33,398 bases of DNA from contig JAGAWT010000018.1 of assembly GCA_018110985.1 (NCBI GenBank), forward strand, positions 1-33,398, given 5' to 3'. Origin of the DNA: Oscillospiraceae bacterium (lineage in GTDB: Bacteria; Bacillota; Clostridia; Oscillospirales; Ruminococcaceae). The notes beneath the pieces are model-generated. The model did not search any database and was not told where the DNA came from. It was given only the letters and a program-made list of their open reading frames with translations. Of the stretch, positions 23,263 through 31,092 are shown piece after piece. The position numbers and the translations under genes were made by a program. How positions within the stretch are numbered: position 1 is the stretch's first letter; each line of letters opens with the position of its first letter.

Positions 23263-24342
23263 ATGAATGTGATAAAGGCAGAAACAAAGCTGAGCGTCGC
23301 CATACTTGCGGGCGGGAAAAGCTCCAGGATGGGGAAGAACAAGGCGCTTCTGAAGGTGGAGAACACCACGCTCATAGAAAAGCTGGCAAAGGAACTGGGA
23401 GGCTTTTCCCGGCTCCTGCTTTCTGCTGCAGACATGGGCGAATATGAAAGCCTTGGTCTGCCGATGGTCTATGATGAAAATCATGACATAGGCCCCATCG
23501 AAGGGATCCGCAGGGTACTGACAGAGGCAGACAACGAATATGTATTTGTCTGTGCGGTGGATATGCCCTTTATCAAAAAAGAGCTTGTGCAGTATATGGC
23601 GCAGTTTATAAATCCCCATGAGGACTGCTACGTCATCACGGATGATGAGCATATGCACCCTCTTTGTGCCATTTATTCAAAGAGAGTTCTGCCCATAATA
23701 GAAAAGCTGATAGCAGAGGGGAATTACAGGCTCCGTGAGATCTACAGGCATTGTCCTACAAGGTATATATCACTGGAGTACACCTGCTTTGACAAGAAAA
23801 CTGTAAAGAACATAAACACAAAGGAAGAGTATTTCGAGCTTTCAAAGCCGCTCGTTTTCTGCGTCAGCGGATATTCGGACAGCGGCAAGACCTGGCTCAT
23901 CTCAAAGCTGATAAACGAATTTATCTGTGAGGGATACAGCTGTGCGGCGATAAAGCACGACGGTCACGATCATTTTTCAGATCTTGAGGGAAGTGACACC
24001 CATGTTTTTACGACTGCGGGTGCTCTTTGCTCCGCCGTGTTCTCTGACAGCAGGTACTCCCTTCATTTCTCACGAAAAACCGATATAGACAGGCTAATAA
24101 GGCTCATCTGCCATGCGGAGGATCCTCCCGACTTCGTGATAGTCGAGGGGATGAAGAACTCTGCCCTGCCTAAGGTGGAAATTATAAGAAGGGGTATCTC
24201 CGAAAAAAGTGTCTGTGATGAAAGTACACTTATATGCGCCGTATCAGACTGTATATCTCCCGGAAATGTCGGCTGTCCCGTATTCGGTACAGATGATGTG
24301 AGGGGGATATTTTTGTGTATAAAAAAGTATTTCGGAGCGTAG
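23263..24342 (+). CDS. mobAB: MobA-MobB fusion: molybdenum cofactor guanylyltransferase and GTP-binding partner
   Basis: 359 residues. Residues about 10-195 are MobA-like (LAGGKSSRMGKNKALL at the start, CAVDMPF at the metal site), which transfers GMP to make MGD. Residues about 200-359 are MobB-like with a P-loop (GYSDSGKTWLISKL) and AAIKHDGHDHFSDLEGSD, a typical MobB segment. The fusion fits the need of formate dehydrogenase for bis-MGD. It begins 5 nt after moeA. Confidence 0.92.
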   Translation: MNVIKAETKLSVAILAGGKSSRMGKNKALLKVENTTLIEKLAKELGGFSRLLLSAADMGEYESLGLPMVYDENHDIGPIEGIRRVLTEADNEYVFVCAVDMPFIKKELVQYMAQFINPHEDCYVITDDEHMHPLCAIYSKRVLPIIEKLIAEGNYRLREIYRHCPTRYISLEYTCFDKKTVKNINTKEEYFELSKPLVFCVSGYSDSGKTWLISKLINEFICEGYSCAAIKHDGHDHFSDLEGSDTHVFTTAGALCSAVFSDSRYSLHFSRKTDIDRLIRLICHAEDPPDFVIVEGMKNSALPKVEIIRRGISEKSVCDESTLICAVSDCISPGNVGCPVFGTDDVRGIFLCIKKYFGA

Positions 24343-24346
24343 CAGA

Positions 24347-25381
24347 ATGAAGCTAATAAAGACCGCAGATGCGGTGGGGACAGTGCTCTGCCATGATATC
24401 ACACAGATAATACCGGGAAAGAGCAAGGGCCCCGTTTTCAAAAAAGGACATATAGTCCGCAGTGAGGATATCCCGGTCCTTCTCTCCTGCGGAAAGGAAC
24501 ACCTGTATGTATGGGAGCAGAATGAGGATATGCTGCACGAAAATGATGCTGCGGCTATACTTCGTGATATATGTACGGGCGGGTCAGCAGACTTTGCTGC
24601 CTCGGAGCCATCGGAGGGCAAGATAGAGATAAGGGCTGCGAAAGACGGTCTTTTGAAAATAGACAAGGATGCTCTTTTTGACTTGAACTATCTCGGCGAA
24701 ATGATGATAGCCACCATTCACGGTGACAGACCCGTAAGGGCAGGAGAAAGGGTGGCTGCCACCCGTATCATCCCTCTTGTGATCGAAAAAGAAAAAATGG
24801 AAAGGGCAAAAAAGGCTGCCGCCGGCAGACCGATACTGGAGATAATGCCATTCCGTATCAAAAAAGCGGGCATAGTCACTACGGGAAATGAGGTCTTCAA
24901 AGGCATTATAAAGGATGCCTTCGGCCCCGTTCTGAAAAGCAGGCTGGCAGAATACGGCGCAGAAGTGACAGAACAGGTCTTTACTCCGGATGACAGCGAA
25001 AGCATAAAGAATGCCATACTGGATCTTGTTTCAAAGGGAGCGGAGACCGTGCTCGTCAGCGGCGGCATGAGCGTGGATCCCGATGACCGCACCCCCGGAG
25101 CCATAAAGGCGGCCGGGGCGAGGATAGTGACCTATGGGGCGCCTGTGCTGCCGGGAGCAATGTTCCTCCTTTCCTATCTGGAGTATGAGGGGAAAGGCAT
25201 CCCGGTCATGGGACTGCCCGGATGTGTCATGTACGCAAAGAGAACGATATTCGACCTTGTTCTTCCCCGTGTCCTTGCAGGGGAAGAACTGGTACAAATG
25301 CAGATAGCGGCATACGGAGAGGGCGGGCTTTGCCTTGGGTGTGAAGTCTGTACTTTTCCGCACTGCGGATTTGGTAAATGA
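24347..25381 (+). CDS. Molybdopterin-binding (MoeA-like) protein with Cys-rich C-terminus
   Basis: 344 residues. The middle and C-terminal half contain a MoCF/MogA-type fold (IVTTGNEVF; ETVLVSGGMSVDPDDRTP; PGAMFLL; VMGLPGCVMYAKRT). The N-terminal 150 residues resemble the clostridial molybdopterin-binding protein family rather than canonical MoeA. The end, CLGCEVCTFPHCGFG, is a probable metal or FeS-binding tail conserved in that family as I recall. It may act in molybdate or tungstate insertion or in chaperoning the cofactor; its exact role is open. It lies 4 nt after mobAB, and moaC starts 1 nt after its stop. Confidence 0.8.
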   Translation: MKLIKTADAVGTVLCHDITQIIPGKSKGPVFKKGHIVRSEDIPVLLSCGKEHLYVWEQNEDMLHENDAAAILRDICTGGSADFAASEPSEGKIEIRAAKDGLLKIDKDALFDLNYLGEMMIATIHGDRPVRAGERVAATRIIPLVIEKEKMERAKKAAAGRPILEIMPFRIKKAGIVTTGNEVFKGIIKDAFGPVLKSRLAEYGAEVTEQVFTPDDSESIKNAILDLVSKGAETVLVSGGMSVDPDDRTPGAIKAAGARIVTYGAPVLPGAMFLLSYLEYEGKGIPVMGLPGCVMYAKRTIFDLVLPRVLAGEELVQMQIAAYGEGGLCLGCEVCTFPHCGFGK

Positions 25382-25382
25382 A

Positions 25383-25859
25383 ATGCTTACACATATAGAT
25401 GAAAAGGGCAGCGCCCGTATGGTAGATGTGGGGGAAAAGCCCGTTACAAAGCGTACCGCCAGAGCAAGCGGCAGGATATATATGAGCCGTGGAGCCCTTG
25501 ATGAGATAATAAACGGCACAGTCCCGAAGGGGGATGTGCTCGCAACTGCCCGTATAGCGGGGATAATGGCTGCAAAGAGGACTTCGGAGCTCATACCCCT
25601 GTGTCATACTCTTATGCTCAGCAGTGTGACGGTAGAGCTCACGCCTGTTGACAGTGAAAACTGCATATACTGTGAGTGTTCTGTTTCCTTGAGCGGGAAA
25701 ACAGGTGCGGAAATGGAGGCTCTCACAGGAGTGAGCGTTGCCTTGCTGACAGTGTACGATATGTGCAAGGCTATAGACAGGACAATGACCGTGACAGATA
25801 TCCGCCTTGAAGAAAAGGACGGCGGAAAGACCGGTCATTATGAAAGGAACAAGAAATGA
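25383..25859 (+). CDS. moaC: Cyclic pyranopterin monophosphate synthase
   Basis: About 158 residues. Works with MoaA to convert GTP to cPMP. Motifs: MVDVGEKPVTKRTA near the start, AGIMAAKRTSELIPLCHTL (active-site His/Lys region), and GVSVALLTVYDMCKA plus KDGGKTG at the end. An in-frame ATG at 25335 lies inside the previous gene, so the ATG at 25383 (MLTHIDEKG), one base after that stop, is the better start. Confidence 0.94.
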   Translation: MLTHIDEKGSARMVDVGEKPVTKRTARASGRIYMSRGALDEIINGTVPKGDVLATARIAGIMAAKRTSELIPLCHTLMLSSVTVELTPVDSENCIYCECSVSLSGKTGAEMEALTGVSVALLTVYDMCKAIDRTMTVTDIRLEEKDGGKTGHYERNKK

Positions 25860-26623
25860 ACAATAAAAATGCCGTATGCTTATCAGCGGCGATGATACTT
25901 TTATGCGGCTGCGGAGCTTCTTCCGAAACGGAGGAGGTGACCATACTTGCGGCTGCTTCACTGACGGATGTGTGTACGGAGCTTGAGGGGATGTATGAGG
26001 AACAGCACCCCGGTGTTTCGCTCGTGTTTTCCTACGGGAGTTCGGGAGCTTTGCAGGCTCAGATCGAGGAGGGGGCTCCTGCCGATATGTTCATATCCGC
26101 ATCATCAAAGCAGATGGATGCTCTTTCGGAAAAGGGACTTATGGATAATGACAGTGTAAAAAAACTGCTTGAAAACAAGATAGTCCTGATAGTGCCCTCA
26201 GACAGCACAAAGGACATAACATCCTTTGAGGATGCGGTAACGGACAAGGTCTCCATGATCGGTCTGGGAGAGCCCGAAAGCGTCCCTGCAGGGCAGTATG
26301 CGGAGGAGATATTCACATATCTCGGATGTCTGGACAGTGTGAAGGAAAAAGCCAATTACGGCACGGATGTCCGCACCGTCCTTTCGTGGACAGAAACAGG
26401 GGAGGTAGACTGCGGAGTTGTATATGCCACGGATGCCTTTACCACCGAAAAGGTGAAAATTGCGGCTTATGCCCCGGAGGGCTCCCATAAGAAGGTCATC
26501 TATCCTGTGGGAGTGATCGGAAACAGCAGCCATTCCGCAGCTGCAAAGGGTTTTGAGGATTTTCTCCTTTCTGATGAGGCTTCCGCTGTCTTTGAAAAAT
26601 ACGGATTTGAGAGTGTGAAGTGA
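25856..26623 (+). CDS. modA: Molybdate ABC transporter substrate-binding lipoprotein
   Basis: 255 residues. A short hydrophobic signal ends in LLCGC, a plausible lipobox with lipidated Cys19. ModA features: VTILAAASLTDVCTEL, FSYGSSGALQAQIEEGAPADMFISAS and GVVYATDA, which bind the oxyanion. It captures molybdate or tungstate outside the membrane for ModB. Overlaps moaC by 4 nt (ATGA) and modB by 1 nt. Confidence 0.93.
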   Translation: MNNKNAVCLSAAMILLCGCGASSETEEVTILAAASLTDVCTELEGMYEEQHPGVSLVFSYGSSGALQAQIEEGAPADMFISASSKQMDALSEKGLMDNDSVKKLLENKIVLIVPSDSTKDITSFEDAVTDKVSMIGLGEPESVPAGQYAEEIFTYLGCLDSVKEKANYGTDVRTVLSWTETGEVDCGVVYATDAFTTEKVKIAAYAPEGSHKKVIYPVGVIGNSSHSAAAKGFEDFLLSDEASAVFEKYGFESVK

Positions 26624-27282
26624 TGGACTACTCACCCTTATGGATATCATTTAAGGTCGCTGCCGTCTCCTCGTTTTTTACCTTTGTTTTCGGTATACTT
26701 GCGGCAAAAGCGGTAATGTCCATGAAAAAAATGCGCTTTCTTGCGGACGCATTATTGTCCCTGCCGTTGGTGCTTCCGCCTACGGTACTGGGATTTCTCC
26801 TTCTGCTGCTCTTTGGCAGGAACTCTCCGGCAGGCAGATTTCTTGACAGTGCGGGCATTAGCCTTGTCTTTACATGGCAGGGGGCGGTGCTTGCGGCAGC
26901 GGTGGCATCCTTCCCCATAATGTACCGTACTGTGAGGGGCGCTTTTGAATCGGTGGACAGTGAACTGATAGATGCGGCAAGGATCATGGGCTGCGGCAGG
27001 CTGCGCACCTTCTTTTATGTGTGGATACCCCTTTCATGGCAGGGCATAGCCTCCGGGCTCACTCTTTCCTTTGCAAGGGCACTCGGAGAATTCGGTGCTA
27101 CCATAATGATCGCAGGCAATCTGCCCGGCAAGACAAGGACCATGTCTGTTGCGGTATATACGGCAGTGCAGAGCGGCGACAGGGACACGGCGATGAAATG
27201 GACGGCAGTCATCCTGATCCTGTCATTATCGGTTCTCATGGTCTTTAATTACTGGACAGGCAGACAGTACAGGAGGGATTAG
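26623..27282 (+). CDS. modB: Molybdate ABC transporter permease
   Basis: 219 residues, five or six membrane spans. Typical ModB segments LPLVLPPTVLGFLLL and the EAA-type loop (ELIDAARIMGCGRLRTF) that contacts the ATPase, then FARALGEFGATIMIAGN. The frame can begin with GTG at 26620, but the ATG at 26623, overlapping the modA stop (TGATG), is preferred. No modC follows, so the ATPase must come from elsewhere in the genome. Confidence 0.93.
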   Translation: MDYSPLWISFKVAAVSSFFTFVFGILAAKAVMSMKKMRFLADALLSLPLVLPPTVLGFLLLLLFGRNSPAGRFLDSAGISLVFTWQGAVLAAAVASFPIMYRTVRGAFESVDSELIDAARIMGCGRLRTFFYVWIPLSWQGIASGLTLSFARALGEFGATIMIAGNLPGKTRTMSVAVYTAVQSGDRDTAMKWTAVILILSLSVLMVFNYWTGRQYRRD

Positions 27283-28248
27283 ATGCGGGACAGTTTTGGC
27301 AGGGTGACGGATTATCTGCGCATATCCCTTACAGATCGCTGCAACCTGCGGTGCAGATACTGTATGCCCACCTGCGGGGTAAAGGACATACCCCACAGGG
27401 AGATACTTTCCTTTGAGGAAATGCTTCGTATACTGAGGATAATGGCGGGGCAGGGACTGAAGAAGGTGCGCCTTACAGGGGGAGAACCCCTTCTGAGAAA
27501 AGGCGTTGACCGCCTTATCGCCGATATTTCACGTATCCCCGGTATCGAGGAGACCCTTATCACCACCAACGGGATACTCCTTTCCCGGATGTGCGGTGAC
27601 ATAAAGAATGCAGGTGTGAAAAGGGTGAATATCAGCCTTGATACCCTGGATAAAGAGGTCTTTGCCGGACTTACGGGGACAGACAGGCTCGATGATGTGC
27701 TCAAAGGCATAGACACGACATATGATTCGGGTATCGGCGTAAGGATAAACTGCGTGCCGATCAGAGGGATAAATGACAGGGAGCTTGAAAGCATAGCCCT
27801 CATTGCACGGGACAGAGAGATCGATGTAAGGTTCATAGAGCTTATGCCCATAGGTCTGGGTGCAGGATTTGAGGGCATATCCTCCGGAGAGATACTCGAA
27901 AGACTGAAAACAGCCTTCGGCGGGTATAAGGAGGTGGGGAAAGAAAGCCGTTCTCCCGCTTTTTACTGCTCCTTTGAGGGCTTTAAGGGGAGGATCGGGA
28001 CTATAAGCCCGATGTCCCACAAATTCTGCGAGAGCTGTGACAGGCTGAGGCTCACCTCAGACGGCTTTTTGAAGCTGTGCCTGCAGTATCCCGCAGGAGC
28101 AGACCTGAAAACGCCTATGAGAGAAGGCATTTCGGATGAGGGACTTGAAAGGCTCATCCTTGAAACAGTGAAAAAGAAACCCCTTGCTCACAGCTTTGAA
28201 AAAGGGGAGCTTACAGACCGGAGAAAAATGGTGCAGATAGGAGGATAA
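27283..28248 (+). CDS. moaA: GTP 3',8-cyclase (radical SAM)
   Basis: 321 residues. The first step of molybdenum cofactor synthesis. The radical SAM cluster motif is CNLRCRYC (CxxxCxxC), with LRISLTDRCN before it and TGGEPLLRK after. The second 4Fe-4S cluster is built from the C-terminal KFCESCDRLRLTSDGFLKLCL (C-x2-C-x13-C). The C-terminal glycine tail ends VQIGG, as expected for MoaA (usually GG). The ribosome site GGAGGGATTAG sits directly before the ATG, right after the modB stop. Confidence 0.95.
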   Translation: MRDSFGRVTDYLRISLTDRCNLRCRYCMPTCGVKDIPHREILSFEEMLRILRIMAGQGLKKVRLTGGEPLLRKGVDRLIADISRIPGIEETLITTNGILLSRMCGDIKNAGVKRVNISLDTLDKEVFAGLTGTDRLDDVLKGIDTTYDSGIGVRINCVPIRGINDRELESIALIARDREIDVRFIELMPIGLGAGFEGISSGEILERLKTAFGGYKEVGKESRSPAFYCSFEGFKGRIGTISPMSHKFCESCDRLRLTSDGFLKLCLQYPAGADLKTPMREGISDEGLERLILETVKKKPLAHSFEKGELTDRRKMVQIGG

Positions 28249-28249
28249 A

Positions 28250-29167
28250 ATGGGAAAGATAGCAGCAGTCTGCATATCCGAAAAGAAAGGTACGGTAAAG
28301 AAGGACATAGGCAGATGCCTTGTAATAAAAGGTTTCGGACTGGCAGGAGATGCCCATGCGGGAAGTGAAAGGCAGGTATCATTGCTGCCTGCCGAAAGTG
28401 TCAGAAGGTTCGGGGAGCTTACACAGGGAAAGGTGGAGCTTCCTGCCGGAGTTTTCGGTGAGAACCTGCTCACGGAGGGGCTCGATCTTGAAAGCCTTTG
28501 TGTGGGGGATCGCATAAGGGCGGGTGAGGCGCTTATGGAGATCACCCAGAAGGGAAAGACCTGTCACACAAACTGTGAGATAAGAAATATTGCAGGTGAC
28601 TGCATAATGCCCAGAGAGGGAGTATTTGCCATGGTGCTTGAGGGAGGCTATGTGTCCGCAGGGGATGAGATAGCACCCGTTCCGGAGAGACCCCTTTCCG
28701 TAAGTATACTGACTGTGAGTGACAGGGCTTTTTTCGGGGGCTACGAGGATAAAAGCGGGCAGCTTATAGCCGATATATGCGTTGAAAACGGGTTTCATAT
28801 CATGGACAGGGCAATTTGCTGTGATGATGAGGACAAGGTGAGAGAAAGCCTTATACGCCTTTGTGACGCTTCTCCGGATATCCTGTTCACCTCCGGTGGC
28901 ACGGGCTTTTCGCTGAGGGACAGGGTACCTGAGGCTACCATGTCCGTGTGTGAAAGAAACGCTCCGGGCATAGCCGAAGCCATCAGAGCCTACAGCATGA
29001 AGATAACTCCGAGAGCCATGCTGTCACGGGGGACAAGCGTAATTCGGAGGCGGACGGTCATAGTCAATCTGCCCGGGAGCCCAAAGGCAGTTGAGGAATG
29101 TCTGGATGTTATCTTTCCCACCGTGTTCCACGGGATAAAGCTGCTTCGGGGAGAAGCCGACAAGTGA
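28250..29167 (+). CDS. MOSC domain-MogA fusion
   Basis: 305 residues. The first 145 residues are a MOSC domain (GLAGDAHAGSERQVSLL, GVFGENLLTEGL, CHTNCEI), which in other proteins handles sulfur for the molybdenum cofactor. Residues about 150-305 are a MogA/MoaB-type domain (SILTVSDRAFFGGYEDKSG, LFTSGGTGFSLRDRVPEA, NLPGSPKAVEECLDVI), which adenylylates molybdopterin. Joining both supports a role in handing over activated cofactor to the insertion and sulfuration steps. One base after the moaA stop, behind GGAGG. Confidence 0.9.
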   Translation: MGKIAAVCISEKKGTVKKDIGRCLVIKGFGLAGDAHAGSERQVSLLPAESVRRFGELTQGKVELPAGVFGENLLTEGLDLESLCVGDRIRAGEALMEITQKGKTCHTNCEIRNIAGDCIMPREGVFAMVLEGGYVSAGDEIAPVPERPLSVSILTVSDRAFFGGYEDKSGQLIADICVENGFHIMDRAICCDDEDKVRESLIRLCDASPDILFTSGGTGFSLRDRVPEATMSVCERNAPGIAEAIRAYSMKITPRAMLSRGTSVIRRRTVIVNLPGSPKAVEECLDVIFPTVFHGIKLLRGEADK

Positions 29168-29185
29168 CTGCACAAGAGGACAGAT

Positions 29186-29959
29186 ATGATAGTTATCAAC
29201 AATGCACAGGAGAAGCTGCCCCTGTCTGAAACTGCCGCAGTAAGGCGTGAATACAGGGACGGGAACAGCTCGGTATATGAAGATGAAGTCGTCTGCGAAC
29301 ACTTCATGGAGATGATAGTCAACGGCATCCACGTCCTGACGCTCTCATGCTCGCCCTCCGATCTTACAGAGCTTGCCGTGGGCAGGCTGAAGACCGAGGG
29401 AATGATAGACAGTACGGATGATATTGAGAAGATCTTCATCTGCGGAAAAGGGGAGATATGCGAAGTCACGCTCACAAAGCAGCTGAGTGCGGTGCAGAAT
29501 GTTCCCCGTGAGCCGTCCTGCTGCACGGGCAATAAGGTATATGCGGAAACTGAAAGAAAGTTTCCCGTACTGCCGTATGTAGAGCCCGATATGAGGAAGG
29601 TGTTTGAACTTGCGGACAGGTTCGGGCGTGACGGGAAACTCCATAAAAGCACGGGCGGCACCCATAGCTGTTATCTTCATACGGGCGTGGACATCGTTTC
29701 CTTTGAGGACATAGGACGGCATAATGCAGTGGATAAGGCAGTCGGATATATGCTGAAGCAGGGAATTGATCCTGCCTGCTGTGTCCTTTTCACCACAGGA
29801 AGGATAGCCGATGACATGGCGGTAAAGGCGGCGATGTCGGGGATACCTGTGCTCGTCAGCAAATCCGTTCCCACGCATAGGGCGATACTTACGGCTAAGC
29901 AGCATTCACTGATACTCATATGCCGTGCATGGCCCGACAGCTTTGAGATATATACATAA
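29186..29959 (+). CDS. fdhD: Formate dehydrogenase accessory sulfurtransferase
   Basis: 257 residues. FdhD passes sulfur from a cysteine desulfurase to the Mo-bisMGD cofactor of formate dehydrogenase. Family segments: VNGIHVLTLSCSP, ELAVGRLKTEGMI, TGGTHSCYL, EDIGRHNAVDKAVG, LFTTGRIADDMAVKAAMSG and ILICRAWPDSFEIYT at the end. A Cys pair is at PSCCTGN, near the position of the CxxC sulfur-relay cysteines of E. coli FdhD; here the cysteines are adjacent. Last gene of the operon. Confidence 0.94.
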   Translation: MIVINNAQEKLPLSETAAVRREYRDGNSSVYEDEVVCEHFMEMIVNGIHVLTLSCSPSDLTELAVGRLKTEGMIDSTDDIEKIFICGKGEICEVTLTKQLSAVQNVPREPSCCTGNKVYAETERKFPVLPYVEPDMRKVFELADRFGRDGKLHKSTGGTHSCYLHTGVDIVSFEDIGRHNAVDKAVGYMLKQGIDPACCVLFTTGRIADDMAVKAAMSGIPVLVSKSVPTHRAILTAKQHSLILICRAWPDSFEIYT

Positions 29960-29964
29960 AAAAA

Positions 29965-29994
29965 CGCAGCATCTTCGCTATGGAAGATGCTGCG
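29965..29994. terminator. Bidirectional terminator between fdhD and fba
   Basis: Perfect 12-bp arms CGCAGCATCTTC/GAAGATGCTGCG with a 6-nt loop. On the minus strand a run of seven T's follows (strong for fba). On the plus strand a short CTGTTTATT follows, giving weaker termination for the formate dehydrogenase operon. Confidence 0.9.
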
Positions 29995-30016
29995 CTGTTT
30001 ATTGTCCGCTCAGCTA

Positions 30017-30886
30017 TTATGCCTTGCCGATGCTTCCGAATACTTCGTACTTTTCCTTTACCTTAGCCTTTATAGCCTCATAACCGGGAGCAAGCAGCTT
30101 TCTGGGATCGAAGCCCTTTCCTACCTTGTCCTTGCCCTCTTCTATGTACTTTCTGGTGGCTTCCTGGAATACCCACTGGCACTCGGTGTTCACATTGATC
30201 TTGGAAACGCCCATGCCGATAGCCTTCTTTACCTGCTCGTCGGGGATACCTGTGCCGCCGTGGAGTACCAGAGGAACATTGCCTGTAGCTGCTCTGATCT
30301 TCTCCAGAACGTCAAACTGGAGACCTGCCCAGTTCTCGGGATAAGCACCGTGGATGTTGCCGATACCTGCAGCCAGCATAGTAACGCCGAGAGCAGCTAT
30401 CTTTGCGCACTCCTCGGGATCTGCGCACTCGCCCATACCGATGATGCCGTCCTCTTCACCGCCGATGGAACCTACCTCAGCCTCAAGGGAGAGACCCAGA
30501 ACATCGCAGGCATTTACGAGAGCGGTGGTCTTGGCATAGTTCTCTTCAAAGGGGAGAGAGGAACCGTCGAACATGATGGAAGAGAAGCCGGACTTGATGC
30601 AGGCAACAGCAGCGTCATAGTTGCCGTGGTCAAGATGAAGCGCAACGGGAACTGTGATGTCGAGAGACTCCATCATAGCCTCTACCATAGCGGTAACGGT
30701 CTTGTAGCCGGTCATGTATTTTGCCGCACCCATGGAAACACCCAGGATAACAGGTGCCTGCAGCTCCTGAGAAGTAGTAAGTACAGCCTTTGTCCATTCA
30801 AGGTTGTTGATGTTGATCTGTGCAACGCCATAGTGGCCTGCAAGAGCCTTGTTAAGCATATCCTTAGCGGAAACTAATCTGCCCAT
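30017..30886 (-). CDS. fba: Class II fructose-bisphosphate aldolase
   Basis: About 289 residues. Cleaves fructose 1,6-bisphosphate to DHAP and GAP using a divalent metal. The metal-binding HLDHGNYD, the SIMFDGSSLPFEEN region, EAEVGSIGGEEDG and the second metal His in VLHGGTGIPD are present. The frame is open from 30973, but the start at 30886 (MGRLVSAKDML) has GGAGG eight bases upstream and starts the family fold. The last helix ends IGKA. It serves glycolysis together with fruK and ppdK. Confidence 0.95.
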   Translation of the reverse strand: MGRLVSAKDMLNKALAGHYGVAQININNLEWTKAVLTTSQELQAPVILGVSMGAAKYMTGYKTVTAMVEAMMESLDITVPVALHLDHGNYDAAVACIKSGFSSIMFDGSSLPFEENYAKTTALVNACDVLGLSLEAEVGSIGGEEDGIIGMGECADPEECAKIAALGVTMLAAGIGNIHGAYPENWAGLQFDVLEKIRAATGNVPLVLHGGTGIPDEQVKKAIGMGVSKINVNTECQWVFQEATRKYIEEGKDKVGKGFDPRKLLAPGYEAIKAKVKEKYEVFGSIGKA

Positions 30887-30932
30887 TGTAAAAACCTCCA
30901 AGTATTTTCCGGATGATATCCGTATGTACTTA

Positions 30933-30961
30933 ATTATATCACTTTGTAAATTTGATTTCAA
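30933..30961 (-). promoter_or_regulatory. fba promoter
   Basis: Minus strand: TTGAAA (30961-30956), 17 nt, TATAAT (30938-30933), about 46 nt before the ATG. A better TTGACA about 12 bp upstream is too far from the -10. Confidence 0.7.
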
Positions 30962-31055
30962 TACTTTTGTCAAATTTTACAAATGATACAAAAATCAACT
31001 GTGGAAAACAACTGTTTATGTGTAAGTTAGCATAGTATAACTCATTCAAAACAAA

Positions 31056-31082
31056 CAGGGTACCCCCGAAAGGATACCCCTG
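31056..31082 (-). terminator. Terminator of the DivIVA-like gene
   Basis: CAGGGGTATCC pairs with GGGGGTACCCTG (one bulge, one wobble, TTTC loop), followed on the minus strand by TTTGTTTTG. It begins 10 nt after the stop of the gene at 31093. Confidence 0.75.
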
Positions 31083-31092
31083 TGTACTAAAC

